DNA of 64,000 nt from CAG-882 sp050874385 (GCA_050874385.1 JBNMKO010000006.1:12213-76212), one strand, 5' to 3'; positions 23,692 to 33,129 are shown, counted from the stretch's first letter. The notes: generated from the letters alone by a model not told the origin. Numbers and translations are program-made.

Positions 23692-24762
23692 ATGAGTTTA
23701 GGATTACCGAGTTTTAGCATGATTTTCAGTGGGAAAGCAGTGTCTGCCATTGAAAGAAGTGCAAGGGGTATCGTTGCCATTATTCTCACGGACGGTACCG
23801 AAGGTGGAAAAGACCTGAATATTTACAAGAAGGTGGATGAGGTTGATTTTCAGAACTGGACAGAGCAGAACTACAACTATTTGAAGCTGGTGTTTGCCGG
23901 AGCTCCGTCTACTGTTATTGCAATCCGAAGGGCAGAGAATACGGAGGGTTACAATGCTCAGCTTAAGAAGTTGAAGGATTTGAAATGGAATTATCTTACC
24001 ATACCGGGGCTTGAATCTGCGGATGTCACAACGATTTCTGCATGGATTAAGCAGTACCGTAATGATGAAAGAAAGACCTTCAAAGCGGTTTTGGCGCATT
24101 GTGCCGGTGACCATGAAGGAATCATCAATCTTACAACAGAGAATATCTCCTCCACAATTACCGGGGCAAAGCATACTGCTGCGGAATATTGCGCGAGAAT
24201 TGCTGGTGTGCTTGCAGGATTATCCCTTGCACGAAGCAGTACATATTTTGTGCTGGATGATATTTCTGAAGCAGAGACACCGGATGATCCGAATGAGCGC
24301 ATCGATGCCGGTGAGCTTGTAATTATCTTTGATGGCAAGAAGTACAAGATTGGTCGAGGTGTCAACAGCCTTGTAACCTTTACTACAGAAAAGACGGAAG
24401 ATGTTCGTTTCATCAAGATTGTAGAGGGCATGGACTTGTACATGGATGATATCAGGGAAACTTACGAGGAAAGCTATGTGGGCAAGATTATCAATGACTA
24501 CGATGGCAAGCAGATGTTTGTGGCAGCCATCGGTGCCTACCATAAGGGGCTGCTCGGCAATGTGCTGGATAAGTCCTTTGACAATACGGTGGCGATTGAT
24601 ATTGAAGCCCAGCGCACTTATCTGGAGAGCAAAGGTACCGACACTTCCGAGATGGAAGATATCGCGGTTGCCAAAGCGAACACCGGCACAAAGGTATTCA
24701 TTGCAAGCAATGTAAAATTTGTAAACGCAATGGAAGATTTGAAAATGAATGTCAATATGTAG
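23692..24762 (+). CDS. contractile tail sheath protein (XkdK-like)
   Basis: A 356-residue protein starting MSLGLPSFSMIFSGKAVSAIERSARGIVAIIL, typical of the PBSX/SPO1-type sheath. The C-terminal half has INDYDGKQMFVAAIGAYHKGLLG and the final VKFVNAMEDLKMNVNM. It shows that the virion has a contractile, myovirus-type tail. The tube gene follows 13 bases later. Confidence 0.9.
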   Translation: MSLGLPSFSMIFSGKAVSAIERSARGIVAIILTDGTEGGKDLNIYKKVDEVDFQNWTEQNYNYLKLVFAGAPSTVIAIRRAENTEGYNAQLKKLKDLKWNYLTIPGLESADVTTISAWIKQYRNDERKTFKAVLAHCAGDHEGIINLTTENISSTITGAKHTAAEYCARIAGVLAGLSLARSSTYFVLDDISEAETPDDPNERIDAGELVIIFDGKKYKIGRGVNSLVTFTTEKTEDVRFIKIVEGMDLYMDDIRETYEESYVGKIINDYDGKQMFVAAIGAYHKGLLGNVLDKSFDNTVAIDIEAQRTYLESKGTDTSEMEDIAVAKANTGTKVFIASNVKFVNAMEDLKMNVNM

Positions 24763-24775
24763 GAGGTAAACGGAC

Positions 24776-25210
24776 ATGGAAGGTATCAGAGGAAATAAAA
24801 CGCTCTCCGGAACATGGGGAGAGCTCTGGATCAATGGCGAGAAGATTTTTGAATTCTCCAAGATTGAATTAAAGGTAACTGCCAACCGTGAAGATGTGCA
24901 GCTGGGCATCGATGTGGACAGCAAGATTACCGGTCTAAAGGGCGAAGGTTCCTATACCGTGAAAAAGGTATATACCAGAGCAAAGGAGATTCTGGAAAAC
25001 TGGAAAAAGGGCATGGATGTCCGTGCGGAGGTTATCGCGAAGCTGGCTGATCCGGATGCAGTGGGCGGTCAGATTGAACGCTGGGCTTGCGACAATGTAT
25101 GGCACAGTGAGCTTCCGGTAGTAAACTGGGAAAAGGGTGGAATTATCGAGGAAGAAGTTTCTATCGGATTCACACCTTCTGATTTGCAGAATTTGGACGC
25201 TATTGCATAG
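24776..25210 (+). CDS. tail tube protein (XkdM-like)
   Basis: A 144-residue protein beginning MEGIRGNKTLSGTWGELWINGEKIFEFSKIELK, the typical XkdM opening. It polymerises inside the sheath. AGGAGG precedes ATG 24776. Confidence 0.92.
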   Translation: MEGIRGNKTLSGTWGELWINGEKIFEFSKIELKVTANREDVQLGIDVDSKITGLKGEGSYTVKKVYTRAKEILENWKKGMDVRAEVIAKLADPDAVGGQIERWACDNVWHSELPVVNWEKGGIIEEEVSIGFTPSDLQNLDAIA

Positions 25211-25219
25211 GAGGATAAC

Positions 25220-25627
25220 ATGGAAAAGCAGAAAGATGATATTTTTAAAGCCTTTACCGCGAAGGCTGCGCAGAGATTAAAGGATAAAAAGGTCAGAAGA
25301 TACGAGACACTTTACGTGCCGAGTATTGATCAGAACATCAAAATCCGCAACCTGGACTATCCGGAAATTGTGGAGTGTACTGAAATCGAGGATGCCAATG
25401 ATCCAAATGCATCGGATAAGTATTGCATTTACCTTGCTGTGGTTGAGCCTGACTTGAAGGCGGTTGCAATGGAACTGAAGGAGCAGGGCGATATTAGGAC
25501 CTATCCGGAAGTGGTTGACATTTTCGAGATGAGTGAAATTACTGAAATCGCCACGGAGATTATGAAATTATCCAAGGTGATCGGCAGTAAGAAGGTAACG
25601 GTTGTTGAAGAGTTAAAAAACTCATAG
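25220..25627 (+). CDS. tail assembly chaperone, short form (XkdN-like)
   Basis: A 135-residue protein (zero-frame product) lying between tail tube and tape measure, the usual site of the tail assembly chaperone. AGGAGG precedes ATG 25220. Near its end the sequence A AAA AAC (25615-25621) allows a -1 frameshift that extends the product by 56 residues. In lambda (gpG/gpGT) and many tailed phages both forms are needed in a fixed ratio. Confidence 0.85.
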   Translation: MEKQKDDIFKAFTAKAAQRLKDKKVRRYETLYVPSIDQNIKIRNLDYPEIVECTEIEDANDPNASDKYCIYLAVVEPDLKAVAMELKEQGDIRTYPEVVDIFEMSEITEIATEIMKLSKVIGSKKVTVVEELKNS

Positions 25628-25791
25628 ACCAAGACGGTGAAAGCTATTTCCTGCACTATTACGTTCAAAAGGGTTTCAAGCTGGAGTATCTGCTTCAGCT
25701 TGGAGTTGAAGAGAAATGCTTTTATTATGCATCCATGCTAAAGAGCATCGAGGAACGTAAGAAACTGTTTTCGGAAGTTGGAGGTGGTTAA
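25615..25791 (+). other. programmed -1 frameshift site and extension of the chaperone
   Basis: The slippery heptamer A AAA AAC is in the correct phase (TTA AAA AAC) two codons before the zero-frame TAG. Shifting back one base opens a frame from 25621 to the TAA at 25789-25791 (LIDQDGESYFLHYYVQKGF...), giving a 190-residue long form. The stop directly abuts the tape measure ATG at 25792. No separate start or ribosome site exists for this segment, so frameshifting is the best explanation. Confidence 0.85.
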
Positions 25792-28356
25792 ATGGGTGTT
25801 GTAGGAAGTATTTCCATCCGGGACAATGCCAGCTCTGTGCTGAAGAGCGTCCGTCAAGAACAGACCGCCCTACGGAAAGATGCAGCTGAGACAAGGAAAG
25901 AGCTGCAGCGTGCTTGGGATAAGACTTACACTGCGAAGGTCGATACTGCTTCAGCAACAAGGAAGACGGATGGACTTACCGGGAAGGTAAAGCAGTTAGG
26001 AAAGAAAGTTGTATCCCCGGTTATTAAGGCGAAGGACGCAGCCAGCGCGACTATCAGTAAGGTCAGTAATGGCATTAAGTCGGTTGGAAAAAAGGTGGCA
26101 TCTCCGGTTATTAAGATTAAGGATTCAGCCACCTCGAAAGTAAAATCAATAAAGAATGCGATTACGGGGGTGGCGAAGAAAGTAACCACTCCCGTTATTA
26201 AATTGAAAGATGCAATCACTTCCAAGGTTACGAAGATAACTGGGAAGCTGAAAGCGATAGGTGGGAAAGTATTTTCCCCGATAGTAAAGCTCAAAGATGC
26301 AACAGCAAGCGGAATATCAGCCATCAGCAGTAAGTTGAAGACGCTGGCTGCAACGGTGGCGATTCCGGTAACAATTGCTGCCACGGCAGTTGTCGGTGGT
26401 GCGGTTACGGAAGGAGCTGCGCTGGAGCAGAGCATTGGTGGTGTAGAGACTTTATTTAAAGATAATGCCGGAGTGGTTAAGGCAAATGCGGATGCAGCGT
26501 TTAAGACTGCAGGTTTATCTGCGAATGAATATATGTCTCAGGTAACGAGTTTCTCGGCATCACTTTTAAGCAGTTTAGGCGGAGATACCGCCAAGGCTGC
26601 AGAAGTTGCGGATATGGCTATGATTGACATGGCAGACAATGCAAATAAATTTGGTACTGATATGGAGTCTATCCAGAATGCGTATCAGGGATTTGCTAAG
26701 CAGAATTACACGATGCTGGATAATCTTAAGTTGGGATATGGCGGTACGCAGGAAGAAATGCAGAGACTGCTTCAGGATGCCAGCAAGATATCCGGTGTTA
26801 AGTATGATATCAGCAATCTGTCGGATGTTTACAGTGCAATCCATGTTATTCAGAATGAGCTTGGAGTAACCGGCACAACAGCAAAAGAAGCCGGTCAGAC
26901 CTTTAGTGGTTCCTTCTCAGCTATGAAAGCAGCTGCTAAAAACCTTCTTGGAAATATGGCTATTGGTGGAGATGTAACCGGCTCTATGGAACAGCTGGTA
27001 GAAAGCGCATCTACATTCTTGTTTGATAATGCAGTTCCAATGATCGGGCGCGTTGTCTCATCGTTGCCGAGTGTCATTAAAACCGGTATAAAAAAGTCGG
27101 TACCGAAAATCAAGGCTCTCGGAAAAGATATCGTGGTCGGTTTGAAAGATGGTCTGAAAGCCATGTTCCCTTCGATGGCTCCGGTAATCGAGAATGGATT
27201 CAATGCTGCCATTGCAGCAGTTCCTGAATTTATTTCAGGCATTAAAAATGTGGTTGCCACAGTCGGCTCTCTGGCTGCAGGGTTCGCCCCGGTATTACCA
27301 CAGCTTGTTTCGTTTGGTACCGGAATGGTCACAACCATCCAGCAGGTGGTTGGTGCGTGCGTTCCGGCATTGACCAGTATCATTACTACGGTGCAGACGA
27401 TGCTCCCAGTAATTCTCCCGGTAATTCAGACGGTGGTTTCCACGATAGGAAATATTATCGGTCAGGCAGCTCCGGTCATTGCTGGTCTGGTACAAGGTAT
27501 TGGAACGGTGGTTTCTGCACTAGCTCCGGTATTCAGTACAATTTTCTCTGAAATCGGAGAAAAAGTCGGCAGTGTCATTTCGTTTGTCAGCGAGAGGATG
27601 GGATTTATTCAGGAAGTCATCGGAACGGTGGCTCCATTGATCGGAGACATAATCAGCACAGCTTGGGGAGTAATTTCTCCGGTTATTGATATTGTGATCA
27701 GCGTATTTGAGATTTTGTTTGGTGTGGTTCAAAAGGTATTCCCTGGCATCCAGTCGATTATCGAAACCGTGTGGGGAATCGTAAAGCCACTAGTGGAGGG
27801 AATCGGCAGTGTTATCGGAAAGATTGCAGGATGGTTTGGTTCTGTGGCAGATGCGATAACCGGTTCTGGAGGAGATTCGGGCTCTGTAGGACAGAATGCG
27901 GAAGGCGATAATAACTGGAAGGGTGGTCTGACTTGGGTAGGTGAGAAAGGTGCCGAGCTGGTCGACCTGCCAAGAGGTTCCAGAATATTACCTCACAAAG
28001 AAAGCGTTTCCCTGACAAAGCAGGGCAGCGGAGTTGTAAAAAACAGTGCTGCCAATATCACGCAGAACACGGTTGTATCAGGAGGGAGTCAAGATATGGC
28101 TCCAGTCATTATGCTACTTACAAACATTGATACAAACCTGAAAGTGCTGATTGATAAAATCAGGGGCAAGGAAAGCAGACTGGAGGTTCCGGGTTCCGGA
28201 AAGACAAAAGGTGATGCAAAAGGATTCATTGGCAGCGTGAGTGTTGCCATCGCAAAGCTGGCAGATGAGATTATCGTCCGTGAGGATGCGGATATTGATG
28301 AAATCGCTGACAGAGTTGCAAAGAAAGTTGTAGAAGTAGTTGTAAACATGTGTTAG
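25792..28356 (+). CDS. tail tape measure protein
   Basis: An 854-residue protein that sets tail length. The N-terminal 180 residues contain four repeats spaced exactly 29 residues (KKVVSPVIKAKDAA at 71, KKVASPVIKIKDSA at 100, KKVTTPVIKLKDAI at 129, GKVFSPIVKLKDAT at 158). A TP901-type core with EGAALEQSIGGVETLFKDN follows, then long hydrophobic stretches and a helical C-terminus. GGAGGTGG precedes ATG 25792. Confidence 0.93.
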   Translation: MGVVGSISIRDNASSVLKSVRQEQTALRKDAAETRKELQRAWDKTYTAKVDTASATRKTDGLTGKVKQLGKKVVSPVIKAKDAASATISKVSNGIKSVGKKVASPVIKIKDSATSKVKSIKNAITGVAKKVTTPVIKLKDAITSKVTKITGKLKAIGGKVFSPIVKLKDATASGISAISSKLKTLAATVAIPVTIAATAVVGGAVTEGAALEQSIGGVETLFKDNAGVVKANADAAFKTAGLSANEYMSQVTSFSASLLSSLGGDTAKAAEVADMAMIDMADNANKFGTDMESIQNAYQGFAKQNYTMLDNLKLGYGGTQEEMQRLLQDASKISGVKYDISNLSDVYSAIHVIQNELGVTGTTAKEAGQTFSGSFSAMKAAAKNLLGNMAIGGDVTGSMEQLVESASTFLFDNAVPMIGRVVSSLPSVIKTGIKKSVPKIKALGKDIVVGLKDGLKAMFPSMAPVIENGFNAAIAAVPEFISGIKNVVATVGSLAAGFAPVLPQLVSFGTGMVTTIQQVVGACVPALTSIITTVQTMLPVILPVIQTVVSTIGNIIGQAAPVIAGLVQGIGTVVSALAPVFSTIFSEIGEKVGSVISFVSERMGFIQEVIGTVAPLIGDIISTAWGVISPVIDIVISVFEILFGVVQKVFPGIQSIIETVWGIVKPLVEGIGSVIGKIAGWFGSVADAITGSGGDSGSVGQNAEGDNNWKGGLTWVGEKGAELVDLPRGSRILPHKESVSLTKQGSGVVKNSAANITQNTVVSGGSQDMAPVIMLLTNIDTNLKVLIDKIRGKESRLEVPGSGKTKGDAKGFIGSVSVAIAKLADEIIVREDADIDEIADRVAKKVVEVVVNMC

Positions 28357-28367
28357 GAGGTGGTCGG

Positions 28368-29045
28368 ATGAAAACCAGAGTCATTGAATTAAGCGTAAAC
28401 AACCGGAAGGAAGTAATTGAGCTTCCAGTCAATCCGGCTGCGGTGGAATTCACGGAAAAGCAGTTGAATCAGGCAATTACCCTCCTGAACATTGGAGAAG
28501 CCAATCTGAAGGGAGAGCGAGGGCTGAAATATACAAAGCTGTCGAGCTTCTTCCCTTCGGAGAAGTCTCCGTTTTATAAGAATGCAAAAAAGAAACCGAA
28601 CAAATATGTTGCCATGCTTCAGGAATGGAAAACCTCAAAAGCGGTGGTCAGGGTGATCATAAGTGATATGAAGATCAACCTTGCCATGCTGATTGATGAT
28701 TTTGCGTTTTCCATGAAAGAAGGGGATGAAGATATTTATTACACAATTTCCTTGTCGGAGTATCGCACGCTGAATGTGCCATCTGTGCAGATCACAACAA
28801 AGGTGCGGAGCAATGGTCTATTATCGAGACCGTCAACAGCAGCATCCGGAGGAAATTATACAGTAGTCAGCGGAGACACGCTTTGGGGCATCTCAAAGCA
28901 GAAGTATGGAAGCGGAAGTTCCTATCCGAAGATTTACAGTACAAACAGTGGAACGATTGAGGCGAGTGCCAAGAAACATGGAAAATCCAGCTCCGATAAT
29001 GGGCATTGGATTTATCCGGGTGATGTGTACACGATTCCGACATAG
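28368..29045 (+). CDS. LysM-containing tail protein (XkdP-like)
   Basis: A 225-residue protein with a C-terminal LysM domain (YTVVSGDTLWGISKQKYG...). It lies in the XkdP position between tape measure and XkdQ. It should link tube and baseplate and contact peptidoglycan. AGGAGGTGG precedes ATG 28368. Confidence 0.88.
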   Translation: MKTRVIELSVNNRKEVIELPVNPAAVEFTEKQLNQAITLLNIGEANLKGERGLKYTKLSSFFPSEKSPFYKNAKKKPNKYVAMLQEWKTSKAVVRVIISDMKINLAMLIDDFAFSMKEGDEDIYYTISLSEYRTLNVPSVQITTKVRSNGLLSRPSTAASGGNYTVVSGDTLWGISKQKYGSGSSYPKIYSTNSGTIEASAKKHGKSSSDNGHWIYPGDVYTIPT

Positions 29046-29056
29046 GTGGTGTTGAT

Positions 29057-30022
29057 ATGAAATTATTGACTGGTGGAAAAGATATCAGTGAATTGATAGA
29101 GCAGATTAAATGGTCTGGAGATACAAAGCAGGTGGCACGTTCCGTCCAATTCACGATTGCAAAGAATAAAAAGGACAAGGATTTTCCTGCTGTGGTCATA
29201 GACGAAGGAGCGGAAATCATCATGCAGGATGATAGTGGGAAGGACATTTTTGGAGGCATCATTTTTGATATCGACAAGAGTGCAAGCTCCAAAGTTGAAA
29301 CCTATCTGGCATACGATCTGATGTTTTACATCAACAATTCAGAAGTGAACAAGATATTTGAGGGAACTCCGGAAACGATTGTTCCGGGAATATGTACAGA
29401 GCTTGGAATTGAAAGTGGAACGATGGCAGCAACGGGTGTCAATATTTCTTCCATGCCATGTCTTGGCAAGAAAGCGTATGATGCCATTATGATGGCATAC
29501 ACAGCAGCAGCGAAGCAGAATGGCAGTAAGTACATCCCACTGATGACGAATATTAACAAGGTAAGCGTATTGGAGAAGGGGACACTTTGCGGAGCAGTTA
29601 TGACCGGGGATTATAACCTGATCGAAGCCACCTATAAAAGCACCCTTCAAAACCTTGTTAACAGGGTTTTAATAACGGATAAAAATAACAATATCGTAAA
29701 GACGGTAGAGGATGCGGATTCTATCCAGAAGTATGGTCTGGTGCAGAAAGTATTAAAGCAGAATGATGGAGAAGATGCCACAGCACAAGCCCAGAAGATG
29801 CTGGTAACAGTAGAATCCTCTGCAACTGTTTCCGGAGTTCCGAATGACTTTAGGGCAGTATCAGGATATTCCATTATTGTGCAGGAAACGGATACCGGAC
29901 TTTATGGACAGTTTTATATTGAAAGCGACACACATACCTTTTCGTGCGGTAAGGCACAGATGGATTTAACACTTGCTTTTGAGAATCTGATGGATGAAAA
30001 GGAAATTGAGGAGACTTCATAA
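29057..30022 (+). CDS. baseplate hub protein (XkdQ-like)
   Basis: A 321-residue protein with the XkdQ opening (LLTGGKDISELIEQIKWSGDTKQVARSVQF). It corresponds to the Mu gpD/T4 gp27 hub that carries the tail spike. It is followed by DUF2577 and DUF2634 proteins in the standard PBSX order. Confidence 0.88.
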   Translation: MKLLTGGKDISELIEQIKWSGDTKQVARSVQFTIAKNKKDKDFPAVVIDEGAEIIMQDDSGKDIFGGIIFDIDKSASSKVETYLAYDLMFYINNSEVNKIFEGTPETIVPGICTELGIESGTMAATGVNISSMPCLGKKAYDAIMMAYTAAAKQNGSKYIPLMTNINKVSVLEKGTLCGAVMTGDYNLIEATYKSTLQNLVNRVLITDKNNNIVKTVEDADSIQKYGLVQKVLKQNDGEDATAQAQKMLVTVESSATVSGVPNDFRAVSGYSIIVQETDTGLYGQFYIESDTHTFSCGKAQMDLTLAFENLMDEKEIEETS

Positions 30023-30040
30023 AAGGCAGGAGGTGGAAAG

Positions 30041-30406
30041 ATGCCGACAAACAGAAATATTGTAGATATGGTCGAAGCTATCAGGAAAGGAAACGGTGGC
30101 TCTGGCAGTTCCGGCGGTGTGGATGGCACTTATCTGGCAGATGTGAAATCGGTTAATCCACTGACCATTAAGATGCACAATACACTGATTACAAAAAATC
30201 TGTATATCAATCCGGCATTGGTGCTGGAAGCTTCCGATGATGGAGAGAAAATCAAGAAAATTTTTGCCACACCGTTTGAGCCACAAGAGATTTATGAGTT
30301 CCTGAAGGAGTTTCACGAAAAATATGTGCTGAAGAAAGGGGATACGGTTGTGGTGCATATAAGCGGTTCCTCTTTTTATGTTGCAGGAAAGGCGGTTAAA
30401 GCATGA
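30041..30406 (+). CDS. baseplate protein, DUF2577 (XkdR-like)
   Basis: A 121-residue OB-fold-like baseplate protein in the XkdR position (VVHISGSSFYVAGKAVKA at the end). AGGAGGTGG precedes ATG 30041. It overlaps the next gene by four bases. Confidence 0.8.
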   Translation: MPTNRNIVDMVEAIRKGNGGSGSSGGVDGTYLADVKSVNPLTIKMHNTLITKNLYINPALVLEASDDGEKIKKIFATPFEPQEIYEFLKEFHEKYVLKKGDTVVVHISGSSFYVAGKAVKA

Positions 30407-30852
30407 GTATTTTTCCTTTTATTGATTCAACAAGTACCAGCACCGAGACAAGTGATGAATTGCCCATGCTGAAAGAATATGCCTATGACTTCGAGAAGAA
30501 CGAACTGATTCTGGATGAAGAAGGGCGTACCTATCTGGTGGAAGGAAATGAAGCACTCCGTATCTGGATTTTTAAAGCACTGATTACAGAGCGTTTCCAT
30601 TATACAGCATATTCCTTTGCTTTTGGTTCCGAAATTCAGGACCAGATAATCGGACACTCCATGAACGTGGAGATTGTCAAACTGGAAATAGAACGCTTTA
30701 TTATCGAGGCTCTTATGGTCAATCCATATATACAGCGATTAGATAATTTTGCTTTTGAAAATACTTCTACCGGGATAACAGTGAGTTTTGAATGTACCAG
30801 CATTTATGGTTCTGATACCATACTGATTCCGGTAAGGGAGGTGAGAGTGTAA
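30403..30852 (+). CDS. baseplate wedge protein, DUF2634 (XkdS-like, gp25 fold)
   Basis: A 149-residue protein with ALRIWIFKALITERFHYTAY and SFAFGSEIQDQIIGH, typical of the gp25/lysozyme-like wedge family. The last base overlaps the next start codon. Confidence 0.85.
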   Translation: MSIFPFIDSTSTSTETSDELPMLKEYAYDFEKNELILDEEGRTYLVEGNEALRIWIFKALITERFHYTAYSFAFGSEIQDQIIGHSMNVEIVKLEIERFIIEALMVNPYIQRLDNFAFENTSTGITVSFECTSIYGSDTILIPVREVRV

Positions 30853-31559
30853 TGGATTTTAGTGCGGAAGGAATTCTGGCAAGAATGAAAGCAGCATTGA
30901 AAAATGAGGATACCAAGATGGAAGGCAGCTTTTCAATGGATAACCTTCAGGCAGTGGCGGAGGAAATCGCACGTCTTGATTCCATGAGAATTGTTTCCCT
31001 GATGAACACTCTGACGGATAAGGAAGAGGATATGGGAACCAGCGGAAATGAGAGACATTATGTAAGATGGGCGAAAGAAGCCACTGATGCAGAAGGCAAT
31101 GTCATTGTGGGCAATGCGAAGGTTGACACACCGAGGGATGGCACCGGGCTTGTGTCAATTGCAATATTAACAGTAGATGCAAAGCCACCAACGGAAGAAC
31201 AGATTGCATTTGTGCAGGAATACATAAACAGTATGCGTCCGGTTGGAGCAGATCCGGTTGTGGCTGCTGCTGAGAGTATTCCGATTGTAATTTTGTGCAG
31301 CATCATAAAGCGGTCGGGATATACGGAGGAAACGGTAAAAAACCAGATCAAAAGTAAGATCGAGGAGTATTTTACCCAGATTGCTTTCCAAAGCGGAACG
31401 GTATCACTAAATTATTACAAGGTAAGTAACATCATCAGTGGAGTGGATGGTGTGAAAGAAGTGGAAATCCTGAAGGTCAATGGGGCACAGGATTCCATTA
31501 CGGCAGAATATAATAAATATTTTGCATTGCAGGAGCTGACAATCAATGTCGCTGAATAA
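30852..31559 (+). CDS. baseplate J protein (XkdT-like)
   Basis: A 235-residue baseplate J family protein. It contains NERHYVRWAKEATDAEGNVIVGNAKV and a conserved YTEETVKNQIKSKIEEYF segment. It joins the wedge to the tail-fibre base. GGGAGGTG precedes the ATG. Confidence 0.88.
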   Translation: MDFSAEGILARMKAALKNEDTKMEGSFSMDNLQAVAEEIARLDSMRIVSLMNTLTDKEEDMGTSGNERHYVRWAKEATDAEGNVIVGNAKVDTPRDGTGLVSIAILTVDAKPPTEEQIAFVQEYINSMRPVGADPVVAAAESIPIVILCSIIKRSGYTEETVKNQIKSKIEEYFTQIAFQSGTVSLNYYKVSNIISGVDGVKEVEILKVNGAQDSITAEYNKYFALQELTINVAE

Positions 31560-32409
31560 CAGCCAGATGCTTCCGGCGAGAATCCGCAATATGAGGCAGA
31601 TGAATGATGTGCTGAATGCAGAGGATATTATTCTTGCCGAGATAGAGCAGATAATTGATGAAATGTACCAAAGAGCATCCTTACTCCACGAGGAGCTGGT
31701 CAATGAAGCGTGGCTGGAAAATAAACTATCAGAGAGAACTGGAGCTGGAGTCGATGTTACCGGCTATGCAGAGAAGTTGCTTACTGAGATTGTTTTGAAT
31801 GTGAGTGAATTGAACCATATTGATATGCCGGATGTCCGTAAGTTCCTGAATAAATGGGTACCGGCGCATCTGATGTATAAGATAATACTGCTTATGGATT
31901 ATTCGGCAAGTGTTGGAGAAGTCTTCACGGTAACAGAAATGACAATCGGATTCGACTCGCCTTACTGGAATGTCCGGAGATTAAACGGAACATGGTTGCT
32001 GGATGGTACCTATAATCTTGGAGTTGGAAGAAAACCGGATGAATGGGGTATCAGTTACAATATGGGAGACACCGAGGTTCTGGAGAACATAGATCTGGAT
32101 GTATATGTATCTGTCACATCACAGTTGCAGGAGGCATTTTCTGATGCCGGAGTGGTTATCGGATTCGATTCGCCTTACTGGAATGTCCGGAGATTGAATG
32201 GAACATGGCAGTTGGATGGAGGCTATGAGCTGAATGTGTTGAGAAAACCGGATACATACGGTCTGGTAATCAACTTGGGAAGTAACCATATTGAGGAAAT
32301 GACACCGGGAGGTGTTGTTATAAAGAAAGACTTGTGGCTGCTGGATGGCAGCTATCAATTAAATGGAACAAGGATATTAGATGCCATGAGGCGAGAGGAG
32401 GAATTGTAA
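31546..32409 (+). CDS. tail protein, DUF2313 (XkdU/YmfQ-like) with C-terminal repeats
   Basis: A 287-residue protein. The N-terminal half (LPARIRNMRQMNDVLNAEDI...) is the XkdU-type baseplate-fibre linker. The C-terminal half has two near-identical copies of GFDSPYWNVRRLNGTW (from 31945 and 32158, period 213 bp), each followed by a LDGxYxL motif, and a third short LDGSYQLNGTR unit. These may bind the fibre or the cell surface. It starts inside the end of the J gene. Confidence 0.82.
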   Translation: MSLNNSQMLPARIRNMRQMNDVLNAEDIILAEIEQIIDEMYQRASLLHEELVNEAWLENKLSERTGAGVDVTGYAEKLLTEIVLNVSELNHIDMPDVRKFLNKWVPAHLMYKIILLMDYSASVGEVFTVTEMTIGFDSPYWNVRRLNGTWLLDGTYNLGVGRKPDEWGISYNMGDTEVLENIDLDVYVSVTSQLQEAFSDAGVVIGFDSPYWNVRRLNGTWQLDGGYELNVLRKPDTYGLVINLGSNHIEEMTPGGVVIKKDLWLLDGSYQLNGTRILDAMRREEEL

Positions 32410-32410
32410 A

Positions 32411-32806
32411 ATGGCAGAGAACCTGACACAGAATCAGATTATTACAATCGCAGGAAGAAAAAAGATGCTGCGAGCCAGAGCTGGAGAAATTCAGCTGCCT
32501 AAGATCGTGGGCTTTGTATTTGGCGATGGAGGTGTTGATGCAGATGGAAATGTTATTGCACCGCTGGAGGCAGAGTCGGGACTGAAGCACGAATTGCTTA
32601 GAAAGAAGTATGATACATATACGATGCTGAGCAATACGAAGTGCAGGTATGAGTGCGAGCTGAAGGAGAGCGAGCTTCCTGGTGCTGATATCAGTGAAAT
32701 CGGACTCTATGATGCTGATGGGGATATCATTACCATCAAACGCTTTACCACAAAAGGAAAAGACGCAGATATCAGCATGACTTTCTATATCAACGATACA
32801 TTTTAG
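32411..32806 (+). CDS. tail fibre N-terminal/collar protein
   Basis: A 131-residue protein (LTQNQIITIAGRKKMLRARAGE then IVGFVFGDGGVDADGNVI), the pattern of phage tail-collar fibre proteins. GGAGG precedes the ATG. It lies between the baseplate linker and the DGR target. Confidence 0.78.
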   Translation: MAENLTQNQIITIAGRKKMLRARAGEIQLPKIVGFVFGDGGVDADGNVIAPLEAESGLKHELLRKKYDTYTMLSNTKCRYECELKESELPGADISEIGLYDADGDIITIKRFTTKGKDADISMTFYINDTF

Positions 32807-32818
32807 GGGAGGTAGGAT

Positions 32819-33046
32819 ATGGCGAAGAATTTAACGATTCAGGATGAGCCGGTTTACAACGAGCAGATGGAGGCTCTGGAGCCTACCACACCGGCACATG
32901 CAGATTATTTTAATGAGCGATATACCCAGTTGCTTAATAATGGAAAAGCCAATCGCAGAGATGCGAAGATTTTTGAGGATGATGTAAATGGTGGAAAGAT
33001 GCGAATGGGCATGGAAAACGGTCATTTATATTATGAGGAACTGTAA
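32819..33046 (+). CDS. hypothetical tail-fibre-associated protein
   Basis: A 75-residue protein (LTIQDEPVYNEQMEALEPTTPAHADYFNERY...) of a type often found between fibre genes in Clostridia phages. GGGGAGG precedes the ATG. It ends three bases before the palindromic operator of the DGR target gene. Confidence 0.65.
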   Translation: MAKNLTIQDEPVYNEQMEALEPTTPAHADYFNERYTQLLNNGKANRRDAKIFEDDVNGGKMRMGMENGHLYYEEL

Positions 33047-33048
33047 AA

Positions 33049-33065
33049 ATAACGTATTACGTTAT
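33049..33065 (+). promoter_or_regulatory. palindromic operator of the DGR target gene
   Basis: A perfect palindrome, ATAACGTA-T-TACGTTAT, overlaps a TATAAT -10 element at 33063-33068. A near-identical sequence (29 of 33 bases from 33048) precedes the XRE gene at 39632. A second, imperfect site (AAAACGTAAAGTGTTAT) lies at about 33090-33105. No -35 hexamer is recognisable. Confidence 0.7.
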
Positions 33066-33129
33066 AATCTAACAAAATAAGCAAATATAAAACGTAAAGT
33101 GTTATATTATGCTGGAAACGAGGTAGAAA

